From an uncultured Christensenellaceae bacterium (lineage in GTDB: Bacteria > Bacillota > Clostridia > Christensenellales > CAG-314): a stretch of DNA of 64,000 bases. Shown here in pieces: positions 25,034 through 33,910 of this stretch (positions within the stretch are counted from its first letter, which is position 1; every line of letters begins with the position of its first letter). Both the position numbers and the translations under genes were made by a program. The notes beneath the pieces were generated by a model. It made no database searches. It worked only from the letters and a program-made list of their open reading frames with translations, and was not told where the DNA came from. The stretch is taken from contig CAJUIV010000002.1 in assembly GCA_910586905.1 (NCBI GenBank), forward strand, positions 1 to 64,000, given 5' to 3'.

Positions 25034-27618
25034 TGAGCTATTTCTTCCATTTGATAAATTTCAAATACGTCGCCGAGTTTTATGTCGTTATAATTTTCAA
25101 CGGAAATACCGCACTCGAAACCGTAAGCAACTTCCTTAACGTCGTCTTTAAATCTCTTAAGCGCCAAAATATTGCCCTCGTACACGCTGATATTATTACG
25201 GTAAATACGAACTTTACCGTTACGGACGACCTTTCCGTTTGTAACGTAGCAACCCGCTACCGAGCCTACTCCGGTTATTTTAAATACTTCTCTTACTTCA
25301 GCCGAACCGACCACGGTTTCGGTAAATTTAGGCGCGAGCATACCTTTCATTGCCGCAGTTACGTCGTCCACCGCATCGTAAATGACGCTGTACAAACGTA
25401 TATCTACGCCTTCTCTTTCCGCCAAAGTTTTAGCGTTGTTATCTGCGCGAACGTTAAAACCTATAACTATAGCTTGCGACGCTTTAGCCAGCATTATGTC
25501 GGTTTCGTTTATTCCTCCTACGCCGCCGTGAATTGCCGAAACTTTTACCTCGTCGTTAGATATTTTTTCCAAACTGGTTTTCAACGCTTCGAGACTGCCT
25601 TGAACGTCCGTTTTAACGATAATATTCAAAGTTTTGAGCTGTCCTTCGGATATACGTCCAAACAAGTCGCCCAAATTGATGGAAGGCATTTGACGAGCGT
25701 TTTCCAATTTGATTTTATCTTTTCTTTCTTCAGCGGCTTTCTTAACAAGTTTTTCATCGGCAACGTACATAAAATCGCCCGCTTGCGGAACTTCCGAAAA
25801 ACCCAATACTTCAACGGGCATAGAAGGTCCTGCCGATTTGACTTTTTTACCTTTATCGTCGAACATAGCGCGGATTTTACCCGTAGCGGCGCCCGCAATC
25901 AAGCTATCGCCGACGCTTAAAGTACCGTTGCTGACCAAAATCGTGGCAACAGGACCTCTTCCCTTATCCAGCTTTGCTTCGATAACAGTACCCGTAGCGC
26001 GTTTTTTGGGATTGGCTTTAAGTTCTTTCAATTCGGTAACGAGCAACACACTTTCAAGCAGTCTATCAAGTCCCATACCCGTTTTGGCAGAAACCGGCAC
26101 CATTATCGTGTCTCCGCCCCATTCCTCAGCAACCAATTCGTATTCGGTAAGCTGTTGCTTTACTTTGTCCGGGTCGATATGAGGCTTATCCATTTTGTTA
26201 ATCGCAACGATTATAGATACTCCGGCGGCTTTGGCGTGATTGATAGCCTCTATCGTTTGAGGCATTACGCCGTCGTCTGCGGCGACTACGATTATCGCTA
26301 TATCGGTAATCTTAGCTCCTCTAGCCCGCATCGCGGTAAACGCAGCGTGTCCCGGCGTATCGATAAACGTTATAGGTTCGCCGCTTGCAGTAACGGTATA
26401 CGCGCCGATATGTTGCGTTATACCACCCGCTTCGCCGCTTGTAACGCTGGTATTTCTTATAGCGTCCAACAGTGAAGTTTTACCGTGGTCTACGTGCCCC
26501 ATAACCGTTACGATGGGAGGACGTTTCGTGTCGTTATCCAATCCGTCGTCCGCTTCCGCGCCGGAAATAATCTCTTCGGCGGTTTTTTCAACCTTAAGTT
26601 CAAGCGTAACGCCGTGCATTTCGGCTATGTATGCGGCGTAATCGAAATCAACGGTATCGTTGATTGTTTTCATGATTCCTTCTTTAAACAGCTGTTTAAT
26701 AATCTCCGATGCCGAAACTCCGATTTTTTCGCTTAAAACCTTTATAGGCACGTCTTTAATCGTAATTACAGCGTGAGTGATTTTAGGCGCAACAACGGAA
26801 GAATGGCTGTCCGCCTTCTTAGAACGAGCCTTTCGCACTACTCTGTCTTCATCATAATCGGTCGAAAAATCTCTCGTCAAAAGACTCTTTTTCAAACCGC
26901 TGACGCGTTTTTCATCCGGATGTTCTTTGGTTTTATTCTTATTTCCGTGAGATTTCTGTGGCTCGGAACGCGGAATATCCATAACCGGAGTAAACTTCTT
27001 TTGTCCCTGCGTTTTTGTTCCTCCGGCAGAACGCGGAGACGTTTCGTCTTTTCCGAAAGAAGCTCCGCCGCGTTTTACGTCTGTTCTGTTCGCGGTATTT
27101 TGTCCGCGCGAAAACTCACCGCCGCGTTTAGCGCCCCAATTAGGCGAAGACGCAGGCTTTTTTGCCGCTGCGGATAAATCCAAAAATTTTCTGACTTTAA
27201 CGTTGCCCTTTTCGTCGGTAATCGTTTTTATTTCCCGTCCGTTTTCTATAGTAGTAACCACTTTGGCTTTGGGTTTTTCTGTTTCGGCAATCGGCTGTTC
27301 TGTCGCGGGTTTCTTTTCAACGGGCGCAACATTTTCTTGTTCCGCCGTTTCAGCGGCTTGCGATTCCAAAACTTTTTCAACCGATTCGGATTTTTCAACC
27401 TCGGGCGATGTCTCAACTATAGTTTCCGGTTCGGCAATTACGTCAACCTTGGCAAATTCTATCTTACGTCGCTGCAAAGTATCGGTCATAACCGAAGCTT
27501 GTTGCTTTAGTTTTGCCAACGCAGACTGCAATTCGCGAGTAATGTCCACTACGTTAGTTCTAACGTTCTTTACGGTTTCCTGCCCTCTATTTTGTTGAGT
27601 ATTAGTTGTATTTGCCAT
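25030..27618 (-). CDS. infB: Translation initiation factor IF-2
   Basis: GTPase that brings initiator tRNA to the 30S subunit. A long low-complexity, charged N-terminal region (1-280) precedes the IF2-N domain (about 290-345) and the G domain with GHVDHGKTS (P-loop), DTPGHAAF and NKMD, then beta-barrel and C-terminal tRNA-binding domains (GVGSVAGCYVTNGKVVRNGKVRI near 780). The ATG at 27618 follows GGGAGGTAAT that lies inside the end of ylxQ; an in-frame codon five positions earlier is not needed. 862 residues. Confidence 0.97.
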   Translation of the reverse strand: MANTTNTQQNRGQETVKNVRTNVVDITRELQSALAKLKQQASVMTDTLQRRKIEFAKVDVIAEPETIVETSPEVEKSESVEKVLESQAAETAEQENVAPVEKKPATEQPIAETEKPKAKVVTTIENGREIKTITDEKGNVKVRKFLDLSAAAKKPASSPNWGAKRGGEFSRGQNTANRTDVKRGGASFGKDETSPRSAGGTKTQGQKKFTPVMDIPRSEPQKSHGNKNKTKEHPDEKRVSGLKKSLLTRDFSTDYDEDRVVRKARSKKADSHSSVVAPKITHAVITIKDVPIKVLSEKIGVSASEIIKQLFKEGIMKTINDTVDFDYAAYIAEMHGVTLELKVEKTAEEIISGAEADDGLDNDTKRPPIVTVMGHVDHGKTSLLDAIRNTSVTSGEAGGITQHIGAYTVTASGEPITFIDTPGHAAFTAMRARGAKITDIAIIVVAADDGVMPQTIEAINHAKAAGVSIIVAINKMDKPHIDPDKVKQQLTEYELVAEEWGGDTIMVPVSAKTGMGLDRLLESVLLVTELKELKANPKKRATGTVIEAKLDKGRGPVATILVSNGTLSVGDSLIAGAATGKIRAMFDDKGKKVKSAGPSMPVEVLGFSEVPQAGDFMYVADEKLVKKAAEERKDKIKLENARQMPSINLGDLFGRISEGQLKTLNIIVKTDVQGSLEALKTSLEKISNDEVKVSAIHGGVGGINETDIMLAKASQAIVIGFNVRADNNAKTLAEREGVDIRLYSVIYDAVDDVTAAMKGMLAPKFTETVVGSAEVREVFKITGVGSVAGCYVTNGKVVRNGKVRIYRNNISVYEGNILALKRFKDDVKEVAYGFECGISVENYNDIKLGDVFEIYQMEEIAQ

Positions 27619-27619
27619 A

Positions 27620-27919
27620 TTACCTCCCAGCAACCAACATTAAATTTTCAATAATAGCGTTTGCGAGCGAAACGTCGGTTATCGCAAGCGCTTTACAATT
27701 ACGTTTTACCAAAACGTCGTAATTTTCAATTTTAATCAGCGGACATTTTTTTTCGTCCGAGACGGCTTTTAAAACTGACAAAGAATTATCCGATAAAGTA
27801 CCGGTATACAAAACAAGCCGAATCTTTTTCCGGTATTTCTCGATATTGTCGCAACCGAAAATAACCGAGCCTTTTTTGATTGCAAAACCGATATACGTTT
27901 CAACTTTATTGTTCAATCG
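27620..27919 (-). CDS. ylxQ: YlxQ, L7Ae-family RNA-binding protein
   Basis: Ribosomal L7Ae-like (kink-turn binding) protein. ETYIGFAIKKGSVIFGCDNIEK at the start and VLVKRNCKALAITDVSLANAI near the end fit the family. I prefer the TTG at 27919, which has GGAGAAA seven bases before it and overlaps the ylxR stop; an ATG at 27940 would extend the protein by seven residues. About 99 residues. Confidence 0.88.
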   Translation of the reverse strand, partial: RLNNKVETYIGFAIKKGSVIFGCDNIEKYRKKIRLVLYTGTLSDNSLSVLKAVSDEKKCPLIKIENYDVLVKRNCKALAITDVSLANAIIENLMLVAGR

Positions 27920-28166
27920 CTTTCTCCAAGTCGTTTTCAAGCTCGCTGAGCGAAAATCCGTATATTGCGCCGAATTTTTTATTTTTCAGCGCTTTTTCTA
28001 TACAGCTTTTACATTTGCACAGATACACGCCTCTGCCGTTCGCCTTGCCGGAAATATCAATCGATACGCCGTTTACATTGTTAACGATGCGTATAAGTTG
28101 ATTTTTCGGTTTCATTTGACGGCAGGAAACGCACATTCTTTCAGGTATTTTTTTTAATGAGGACAC
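27906..28166 (-). CDS. ylxR: YlxR (DUF448) nucleic acid-binding protein
   Basis: 86-residue basic protein of the nusA operon. IPERMCVSCRQMKPKNQLIRIV at the N-terminus and GRGVYLCKCKSCIEKALKNKKF are the family signature. YlxR has been linked to control of gene expression and RNase P in Bacillus. Four bases separate it from nusA. Confidence 0.93.
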   Translation of the reverse strand: MSSLKKIPERMCVSCRQMKPKNQLIRIVNNVNGVSIDISGKANGRGVYLCKCKSCIEKALKNKKFGAIYGFSLSELENDLEKAIEQ

Positions 28167-28170
28167 AGCG

Positions 28171-29259
28171 TTATTCTACCTCGTCGTTTTTTATATCGTC
28201 GAACATTCCGCTTTGCATTGCAGCCGTATACGATTTTACGTCGATTTTCCATCCCGTAAGTTTGGCAGCCAATCTGGCATTTTGTCCCTCTTTACCGATT
28301 GCGAGCGACAATTTTTCATCCGGAACGATAACTTTGGCTTCTTTATTTTCTTCGTCAGCTTGAACAATCAAAACTTTAGCCGGCGACAAAGCTCTGGCAA
28401 TATAATCTAAAATATCGCTGCTCCAAGGAATAATATCTATTTTTTCGCCGCCTATTTCAGATACGATAGCGTTAACCCTTATTCCTTTATTTCCCACGCA
28501 GGCGCCTACGGGGTCAATTTCGGGGTCGGTAGAATATACTGCCATTTTAGTACGGAATCCCGCTTCGCGAACAATGCTCTTTATTTGCACTATATCCGCG
28601 CGAATTTCAGGCACTTCGTTTTCGAACAAGCGTTTTATAAACATAAAACTGGCTCTTGACAGCATAACCTGCGTACCGCCAACGCTGTCGCGAACGCGTT
28701 TTACTAAAACTTTGATACGGTCGCCGGCATGATACTTTTCGCCCGGTATTTGTTCCTGTACCGTAAGCACGCCTTCCATTTGATTTTTTCCTATTTCGAC
28801 AAAAATAGTTCCGTCGTCTTTTATACGCGTAACGACGCCTATCAAAAGTTCATTTTCTTTGTCGGCAAATTGGTTATACGTAACGTCTTTTTCCGCCTGA
28901 TGCAAGCTGTTCATAATAACTTGACGCGCATTCTGAGCAGCGATTCTGCCGAAAGTACGCGGGTCTATTTCCGTCAAAACTTCGTCTCCCAGTTTGTAAG
29001 ATTTTTTTATTTGTTTCGCGTCGTCGAGAGATATTTCCTTTTCGGGAGTTTCAACTTCCTCTACGACAGTTTTACAAATATATGCTCTTATGGTAAATTT
29101 TTCCGGATTGGTTTTAACTACGACGTTAGACGCCTCGCCAAAGTTCTTTTTGCAAGCGATAGCCAACGCGGTTTCTAATGATGATATAACTTGTTCCTTG
29201 CTAATACCTTTTTCTTTTTCCAATTCGTCAAGAGCAAGAAAAAAATCTTTACTGGTCAT
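28171..29259 (-). CDS. nusA: Transcription termination/antitermination factor NusA
   Basis: RNA polymerase-binding factor affecting pausing and termination. NusA N-domain (1-125), S1 domain (about 135-200; LIGVVTRIKDDGTIFVEIG) and two KH domains (about 205-345; VGACVGNKGIRVNAIVSEIGGEKID and LAIGKEGQNARLAAKLTGW). At 362 residues it lacks the acidic repeats of proteobacteria, as is normal in Firmicutes. AGGAGGAACAA precedes the ATG. Confidence 0.97.
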   Translation of the reverse strand: MTSKDFFLALDELEKEKGISKEQVISSLETALAIACKKNFGEASNVVVKTNPEKFTIRAYICKTVVEEVETPEKEISLDDAKQIKKSYKLGDEVLTEIDPRTFGRIAAQNARQVIMNSLHQAEKDVTYNQFADKENELLIGVVTRIKDDGTIFVEIGKNQMEGVLTVQEQIPGEKYHAGDRIKVLVKRVRDSVGGTQVMLSRASFMFIKRLFENEVPEIRADIVQIKSIVREAGFRTKMAVYSTDPEIDPVGACVGNKGIRVNAIVSEIGGEKIDIIPWSSDILDYIARALSPAKVLIVQADEENKEAKVIVPDEKLSLAIGKEGQNARLAAKLTGWKIDVKSYTAAMQSGMFDDIKNDEVE

Positions 29260-29270
29260 TTTTGTTCCTC

Positions 29271-29729
29271 CTAAAACTCTATGATAGGCTCAACTTTAGC
29301 CGTATCCTTTTTATTAAAAGTAATTTTTTGTTCGTCGTTCAATCCAATGCTAAATGTTTCGGCATCGTAATCCGTCAAAACGCCTTCGTAAATTTTTCGA
29401 CCGTTCAAAGGTTTATATAATTTTACGGAAATTTTTTTGTTTAAATTTCGTTTGTAATCTCGGTCGGTCTTAAGCGGGCGGTCGATTCCCGGAGACGAAA
29501 CGTTAAGAGTATACGACGTATCGATAGGGTCTAACTCGTCTAAAGGCTGATCTATCGCTCTATGCAGTTTTTCGCAGTCGTCGATAGTAACGCCTCCGTC
29601 TTTATCTATAACGACAGTGAGGTTCATTCCGTCGAATCTTTTTTCATACGTAACGTCTATGACTTCCAATCCAAACCCACTTGCTATCGGCGCTACCAAC
29701 GCAAAAACTTCATCGGACACTTTTCCCAT
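29271..29729 (-). CDS. rimP: Ribosome maturation factor RimP
   Basis: Needed for 30S assembly. Two domains in 152 residues; LEVIDVTYEKRFDGMNLTVVIDKDGGVTIDDCEKL and YTLNVSSPGIDRPLKTDRDY are family motifs. First gene of the nusA-infB operon, with its own promoter and a leader containing a 10-bp hairpin. Confidence 0.95.
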   Translation of the reverse strand: MGKVSDEVFALVAPIASGFGLEVIDVTYEKRFDGMNLTVVIDKDGGVTIDDCEKLHRAIDQPLDELDPIDTSYTLNVSSPGIDRPLKTDRDYKRNLNKKISVKLYKPLNGRKIYEGVLTDYDAETFSIGLNDEQKITFNKKDTAKVEPIIEF

Positions 29730-29763
29730 ACGCTATACTCCAAACATATTCTTACAAAGATTT

Positions 29764-29790
29764 GAGAGTGGAGAAAAAACCTCCACTCTC
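29764..29790 (-). promoter_or_regulatory. 10-bp hairpin in the rimP leader
   Basis: Perfect stem GAGAGTGGAG / CTCCACTCTC with loop GTTTTTT on the minus strand, about 35 bases before the rimP ATG. No T-run follows, so it is not an ordinary terminator; it may affect mRNA stability, RNase processing or translation. Confidence 0.5.
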
Positions 29791-29877
29791 ACCATAGTAA
29801 TAATTTCTAATTAACTTTGGCGGAAATTGCAAAAAGCTTAATAATCGTTTAAACAATCCGCAATTTAGTATAAACAA

Positions 29878-29906
29878 ATTATACCATAGATAAAATGGGT
29901 TGACAA
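29878..29906 (-). promoter_or_regulatory. Promoter of the rimP-nusA-infB operon
   Basis: Minus-strand TTGTCA, 17 bases, TATAAT, about 150 bases before rimP and just after the end of the PolC-like gene. It separates the translation operon from the preceding genes. Confidence 0.85.
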
Positions 29907-29928
29907 GCATTTATTTAAAATAATTATT

Positions 29929-31575
29929 TTACCTGACGTTAAGAGATAAAACCGCCAAACACTTACTAACCGTCAACGCCGTATCCGAACAAAAATTCAC
30001 ACCCAGACAAGGAGTTTTACAGCTTTTTGCAACGTCGTCTATTTTGGAACAATTCGGTTTTTTATCGAAAACGCTGTTATCGAACAATGCCGAAAGCAAT
30101 TCGGTTTGACTTACGCAATTATTGCTGAATTTGTAACCGAGCGGCGACGCGTAATAATTCAGTACATCCATATATTGATTGACGTCGGTACCGACTAAGT
30201 CGAATCCGTAAGTGAATTTGTATAAATCGCTTATTATTTCGGTAATAGTAGGATAAAAAAGCAGTTTTTCGTTAGTTATTTTAGCCTTACTCAACGCCGA
30301 TTCGTCAATCTGCATTTCCGGATTAACGTAAGTAAAAAATCTTTCGTTTATATGTCCGTCTGTCAATTTTACACCGCATACTGCGAAAACTTTATCCTTG
30401 GTTGCGTTAACTCCCGTACCGTTTATGTGCAGAACGACAAGGTTTTTATCTCGAATCAAAGACTTTTTCACAATTTTATCGACAAACGACGATTGTTTAT
30501 ATTCCTCGTATTGCACAGGCTTTATCAATGCGTACTCCGAAGAAACCGAACGGGAATATTTGGACGAATTTCCAATAGGCGCTATATTGCATTTACACAA
30601 ATCGTAAACGCACATTTCGAGCTGCTCGCTATAGTTATTAAAAGAAATTTTACCTCTCACGATGACGGACATACTATCGTATATATCCATCATCTTTTTC
30701 ATTTTCTTATCGTTAGCCAACGTTCTAGTTCGGGATAAAGTTTGAGCTTCGTTGTCGCTTTTACCCATAGTTTCTTTTATCGTTTTAAAATCGGATATAT
30801 CGAATCTGACAAAAATTATACACGGCATCGAACCGCCCGATGCGTCGGTAAGAGTAAATTTACAAACGTACATATTAGAGTCGTTTTTAGACGCTTTCAA
30901 CGTTTTATTAGACACCGTACCGCAAATTACACAGGAATCGGACGCATTGCGAATATCGCTTATATACATCGGAGCGGATAAAATAAGTTTACCGATATGT
31001 TTTTCTACGTTCGAAACGTTAAAATATCGCGAAGGTTTAAGCAGTTCTCGATTTATAGCCAGTTGAACCAGCTTTTCCTGCTCCGATATACCTATGCCGT
31101 ACGAAATAATATCGTCCTGCGCAACTTTTACGTTAATTTTTACTTCATAACACGTATAATCTTTAAAAAAGTCCGTTAATCGTTCGCAAAATAAAGACGT
31201 CTCCATATTTTTCGCTATTATCTCGTCAACAGAAAAATTTGCAGCGATTTTACGGTCTTGAACCGTAACGAGCAAACGCTCCTTGCTTATATTAGAAAAA
31301 ATCGGATAACCGGTTTTTAATAATTCCAATAATAATTTTTTAAAAGAAACTTCGTTAAAACTATCGTTAACATAGCTGACAATACAAATATAACCGCTAG
31401 GAACCAACGTTTTTACATAGTTTGTTACAGCGTTTTTCAGATTAGTATCCAAGACGGACACATTAGGAAACGACAAAGTACAAAATACTTTTCGCTGTTG
31501 TTTATCTACGCGTATTTCTCTTGCGCGCAAGTCGTTCAATTCTTTAAACTGTTTGTGAAGTTCGTTAATTATCAT
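29929..31575 (-). CDS. Polymerase-less PolC-like protein with degenerate exonuclease domain
   Basis: Sits exactly where polC is found in Firmicutes, before rimP-nusA, but has 548 residues rather than about 1,430. Residues 1-170 resemble the PolC N-terminal region; 205-330 form an OB-fold-like domain (SCVICGTVSNKTLKASK, then SVIVRGKISFNNYSEQLEM); 378-545 resemble the PolC proofreading exonuclease. Motif ExoI, normally VVFDxETTG, reads VVLHINGTG, replacing both catalytic acids; ExoII, normally AHNASFDMGFLN, reads GTDVNQYMDVLN; only the last Asp (SDTALTVS) seems kept. PHP, palm, fingers and thumb are missing, and only 199 bases separate it from rimP. An inactive, DNA- or protein-binding role is inferred; it overlaps ispG by 11 bases. 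Confidence 0.75.
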   Translation of the reverse strand: MIINELHKQFKELNDLRAREIRVDKQQRKVFCTLSFPNVSVLDTNLKNAVTNYVKTLVPSGYICIVSYVNDSFNEVSFKKLLLELLKTGYPIFSNISKERLLVTVQDRKIAANFSVDEIIAKNMETSLFCERLTDFFKDYTCYEVKINVKVAQDDIISYGIGISEQEKLVQLAINRELLKPSRYFNVSNVEKHIGKLILSAPMYISDIRNASDSCVICGTVSNKTLKASKNDSNMYVCKFTLTDASGGSMPCIIFVRFDISDFKTIKETMGKSDNEAQTLSRTRTLANDKKMKKMMDIYDSMSVIVRGKISFNNYSEQLEMCVYDLCKCNIAPIGNSSKYSRSVSSEYALIKPVQYEEYKQSSFVDKIVKKSLIRDKNLVVLHINGTGVNATKDKVFAVCGVKLTDGHINERFFTYVNPEMQIDESALSKAKITNEKLLFYPTITEIISDLYKFTYGFDLVGTDVNQYMDVLNYYASPLGYKFSNNCVSQTELLSALFDNSVFDKKPNCSKIDDVAKSCKTPCLGVNFCSDTALTVSKCLAVLSLNVR

Positions 31576-32605
31576 TCGTTAATAATTCGATTTCCTTTTT
31601 AAATAGTTCTACGGCTTCAATACTTTTAACACGCTTGTATACTTGTCCGTTTTTAAAAAATACGCAGCAGCCGTTTGCGCCCGCCAACCCCAGGTCGGCG
31701 TCTCTGCATTCTCCGGGACCGTTAACTTCGCACCCCATAACGGCTATTTTAATATTTTTATCAATAGTCCGTGCGTAATCGTACACTTCTTTCGCAATAT
31801 TTTCCAAATCTATGCTACACCTACCGCATTTCGGACAAGAAACGAATTTAACACCTCCGCGCAAATTCAGCGCTTTCAAAATTTCCAAACCGGCGTAAAC
31901 TTCTTCAACAGGATTTGCAGTCAAAGAGACTCTGATAGTATCGCCTATTCCGTTCAAAAGCAACGACCCGATACCGATAGAATTTTTGACTATACCTTGA
32001 TTTGATAATCCCGCTTCCGTAACTCCCAAATGCACGGGATAAGGTAAGTCGGCAAGAAAACGATTGGCTTCAACCATTTCCGTTACGTCGGAACTTTTAA
32101 CCGACAATACCAAATCGTCGAAATTTTTACTTTCAAAATATCTGACGTATTTAGCTAAATTGCTTTTTAACGCCTGCAATTTATTACCGTTACATTCCTC
32201 AAGTATTTTACCGTCGACAGAACCGCCGTTTACACCTATTCGTATAGGAACCCTGTGGCATCTGGCGCAATCTATAATCGAATCCAGCTGAGAAAGAGGT
32301 ATGTTTCCCGGATTGATACGAACCTTATCCGCGCCCGCCTCAATCGCTCCGACGGCTATTCTCGCGTCGAAATGAACGTCTGCTACCAAAGGCATATCGG
32401 TTTGAAGTCTAACTTTTTTAAATGATTCCAGCGCGTTCAAATTAGGTACTGCAATACGCGCTATATCGCAACCGGCTTTTTCCAAATCTTCAATTTGTTT
32501 GAGTGTCGAATCAATATCCAAGACGGATACGTTCGTCATTGATTGCACGCTTACCGGAGCGCCGCCGCCTATTTTTACTTTTCCGACTTTTACTTGTTTC
32601 GTCAT
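31565..32605 (-). CDS. ispG: 4-hydroxy-3-methylbut-2-en-1-yl diphosphate synthase
   Basis: Iron-sulfur enzyme of the MEP pathway that converts MEcPP to HMBPP. The TIM-barrel part (1-250) starts KVGKVKIGGGAPVSVQSMTN; the C-terminal [4Fe-4S] domain has CPKCGRCSIDLENIA and MGCEVNGPGECRDADLG. 346 residues, normal for the bacterial two-domain form. It stands after rseP, in the position often held by ispG or proS before polC. Confidence 0.96.
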   Translation of the reverse strand: MTKQVKVGKVKIGGGAPVSVQSMTNVSVLDIDSTLKQIEDLEKAGCDIARIAVPNLNALESFKKVRLQTDMPLVADVHFDARIAVGAIEAGADKVRINPGNIPLSQLDSIIDCARCHRVPIRIGVNGGSVDGKILEECNGNKLQALKSNLAKYVRYFESKNFDDLVLSVKSSDVTEMVEANRFLADLPYPVHLGVTEAGLSNQGIVKNSIGIGSLLLNGIGDTIRVSLTANPVEEVYAGLEILKALNLRGGVKFVSCPKCGRCSIDLENIAKEVYDYARTIDKNIKIAVMGCEVNGPGECRDADLGLAGANGCCVFFKNGQVYKRVKSIEAVELFKKEIELLTNDN

Positions 32606-32611
32606 AAGATT

Positions 32612-33910
32612 TTATAGCTTCAGTAAATCTATCAAGACCATCAACACTATCAAAACAATCAGTCCGATACCGTTGATATAGCTTTGTACTTTTCTGTTTA
32701 TCGGTTTTCGAGCAATCCATTCTATCAAAACGAAAACCATTTGACAGCCGTCCAACGCCGGCACTGGCAACAAATTGAAAACTGCCAAATTAACCGATAT
32801 CAGCACTATCAGCGAAAGGATGTTTGCAAAACCGGTAGAAACAATTTGACTGGTCATAGTTATAGTAGTAATCGGACCGCCGACTTGGTCTATTCCCACC
32901 GCGCCGGTAAGCAGCCCTCCCAACGTACGCAAAACAAGCATAGCAACTTCTCCGCAATACGGGAAAGACCTGCCTAAGGCTTTTCCGAAAGAAAATTTAT
33001 GTTTAGCGTACCCTATCGACATACCTACGCCGGTATATGGGCTTTCCTTAACCACTATATTTGCGTTAGATATTTCCGACGCGTCGACGGTATAATCGTA
33101 ATACCCGTCGTTGCCTATCACCGTTAAAACGCACTCTCCCTGCGCTTGGGCAAAAACATTTTTAAAGTCGTCCTTAGCGCCTAACGGCTTTCCGTTAAAC
33201 TTATATATCGTATCTCCTTCCGACAATTTCCTCTCGCCGGAAAAATATTTCCCTTTAAGTTTAGAAACGACAACCGAAACGTAATCGCTTTTAACTATGT
33301 TTTCTATAACGACTTCTTCGTATTTAACGTTATCGCCCTCGCCTACGGGACGCAAGACCGTAAAAGTCATCTTATCCGTTTTCATATAACGATTCAAATT
33401 GTCGAGTATAAAAACGCTCTTACCGTCGATTTTATAAATTATATCTCCGCTTTGCAGCTGATGATTCGATTCGACGGCATAGTCGTATACGTTCCCCACC
33501 ACGGCTACGGTTTCGCCATAGCCAGCAAACGCTATTATTGCGATAAGAATTGCGGAAATAAAATTGAAAAACGCGCCCGAAAAAAGCACTATCAACCTTT
33601 TCCAAGGTTTTTGCCTGTTAAAAGCTTTAGGATTGGAGTTTTCCTCTTCGTCGCTTTCGCCCTCGAAAGCGCAAAAACCTCCAAGCGGCAAAGCGCGCAA
33701 GGAAAAAACTTCTCCGTTTTTCTTTTTCTTGGAAAAAATTTTAGGTCCCATTCCAACGGCAAATTCGTTGATTTGGAATCCCAAAATCTTTCCGGCGGTA
33801 TAATGCCCGGCCTCGTGGATTAAAACCATAAACATCAGTACGACGAACGCCAGCAAAACTCTGCCTATCGTAGACATCACCGATGTAAAATCGCAAATAA
33901 TATTTAACAT
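32612..33910 (-). CDS. rseP: RIP site-2 metalloprotease RseP/RasP
   Basis: Intramembrane zinc protease that releases regulated proteins such as anti-sigma factors. HEAGH near residue 31 is the zinc site in the first transmembrane helix; the second half of the site, NLLPVPALDG near residue 376, is in a late helix. A central periplasmic-side region (about 130-300) contains two PDZ-like repeats (LQSGDIIYKIDGKSV and LSEGDTIYKFNGKPLG). 432 residues. It overlaps dxr by 7 bases. Confidence 0.95.
   Translation of the reverse strand: MLNIICDFTSVMSTIGRVLLAFVVLMFMVLIHEAGHYTAGKILGFQINEFAVGMGPKIFSKKKKNGEVFSLRALPLGGFCAFEGESDEEENSNPKAFNRQKPWKRLIVLFSGAFFNFISAILIAIIAFAGYGETVAVVGNVYDYAVESNHQLQSGDIIYKIDGKSVFILDNLNRYMKTDKMTFTVLRPVGEGDNVKYEEVVIENIVKSDYVSVVVSKLKGKYFSGERKLSEGDTIYKFNGKPLGAKDDFKNVFAQAQGECVLTVIGNDGYYDYTVDASEISNANIVVKESPYTGVGMSIGYAKHKFSFGKALGRSFPYCGEVAMLVLRTLGGLLTGAVGIDQVGGPITTITMTSQIVSTGFANILSLIVLISVNLAVFNLLPVPALDGCQMVFVLIEWIARKPINRKVQSYINGIGLIVLIVLMVLIDLLKL

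Noticed and set aside
25030..27618. Long plus-strand frames opposite infB
   Set aside because: They mirror the low-complexity lysine/glutamate-rich infB sequence and have no independent support.
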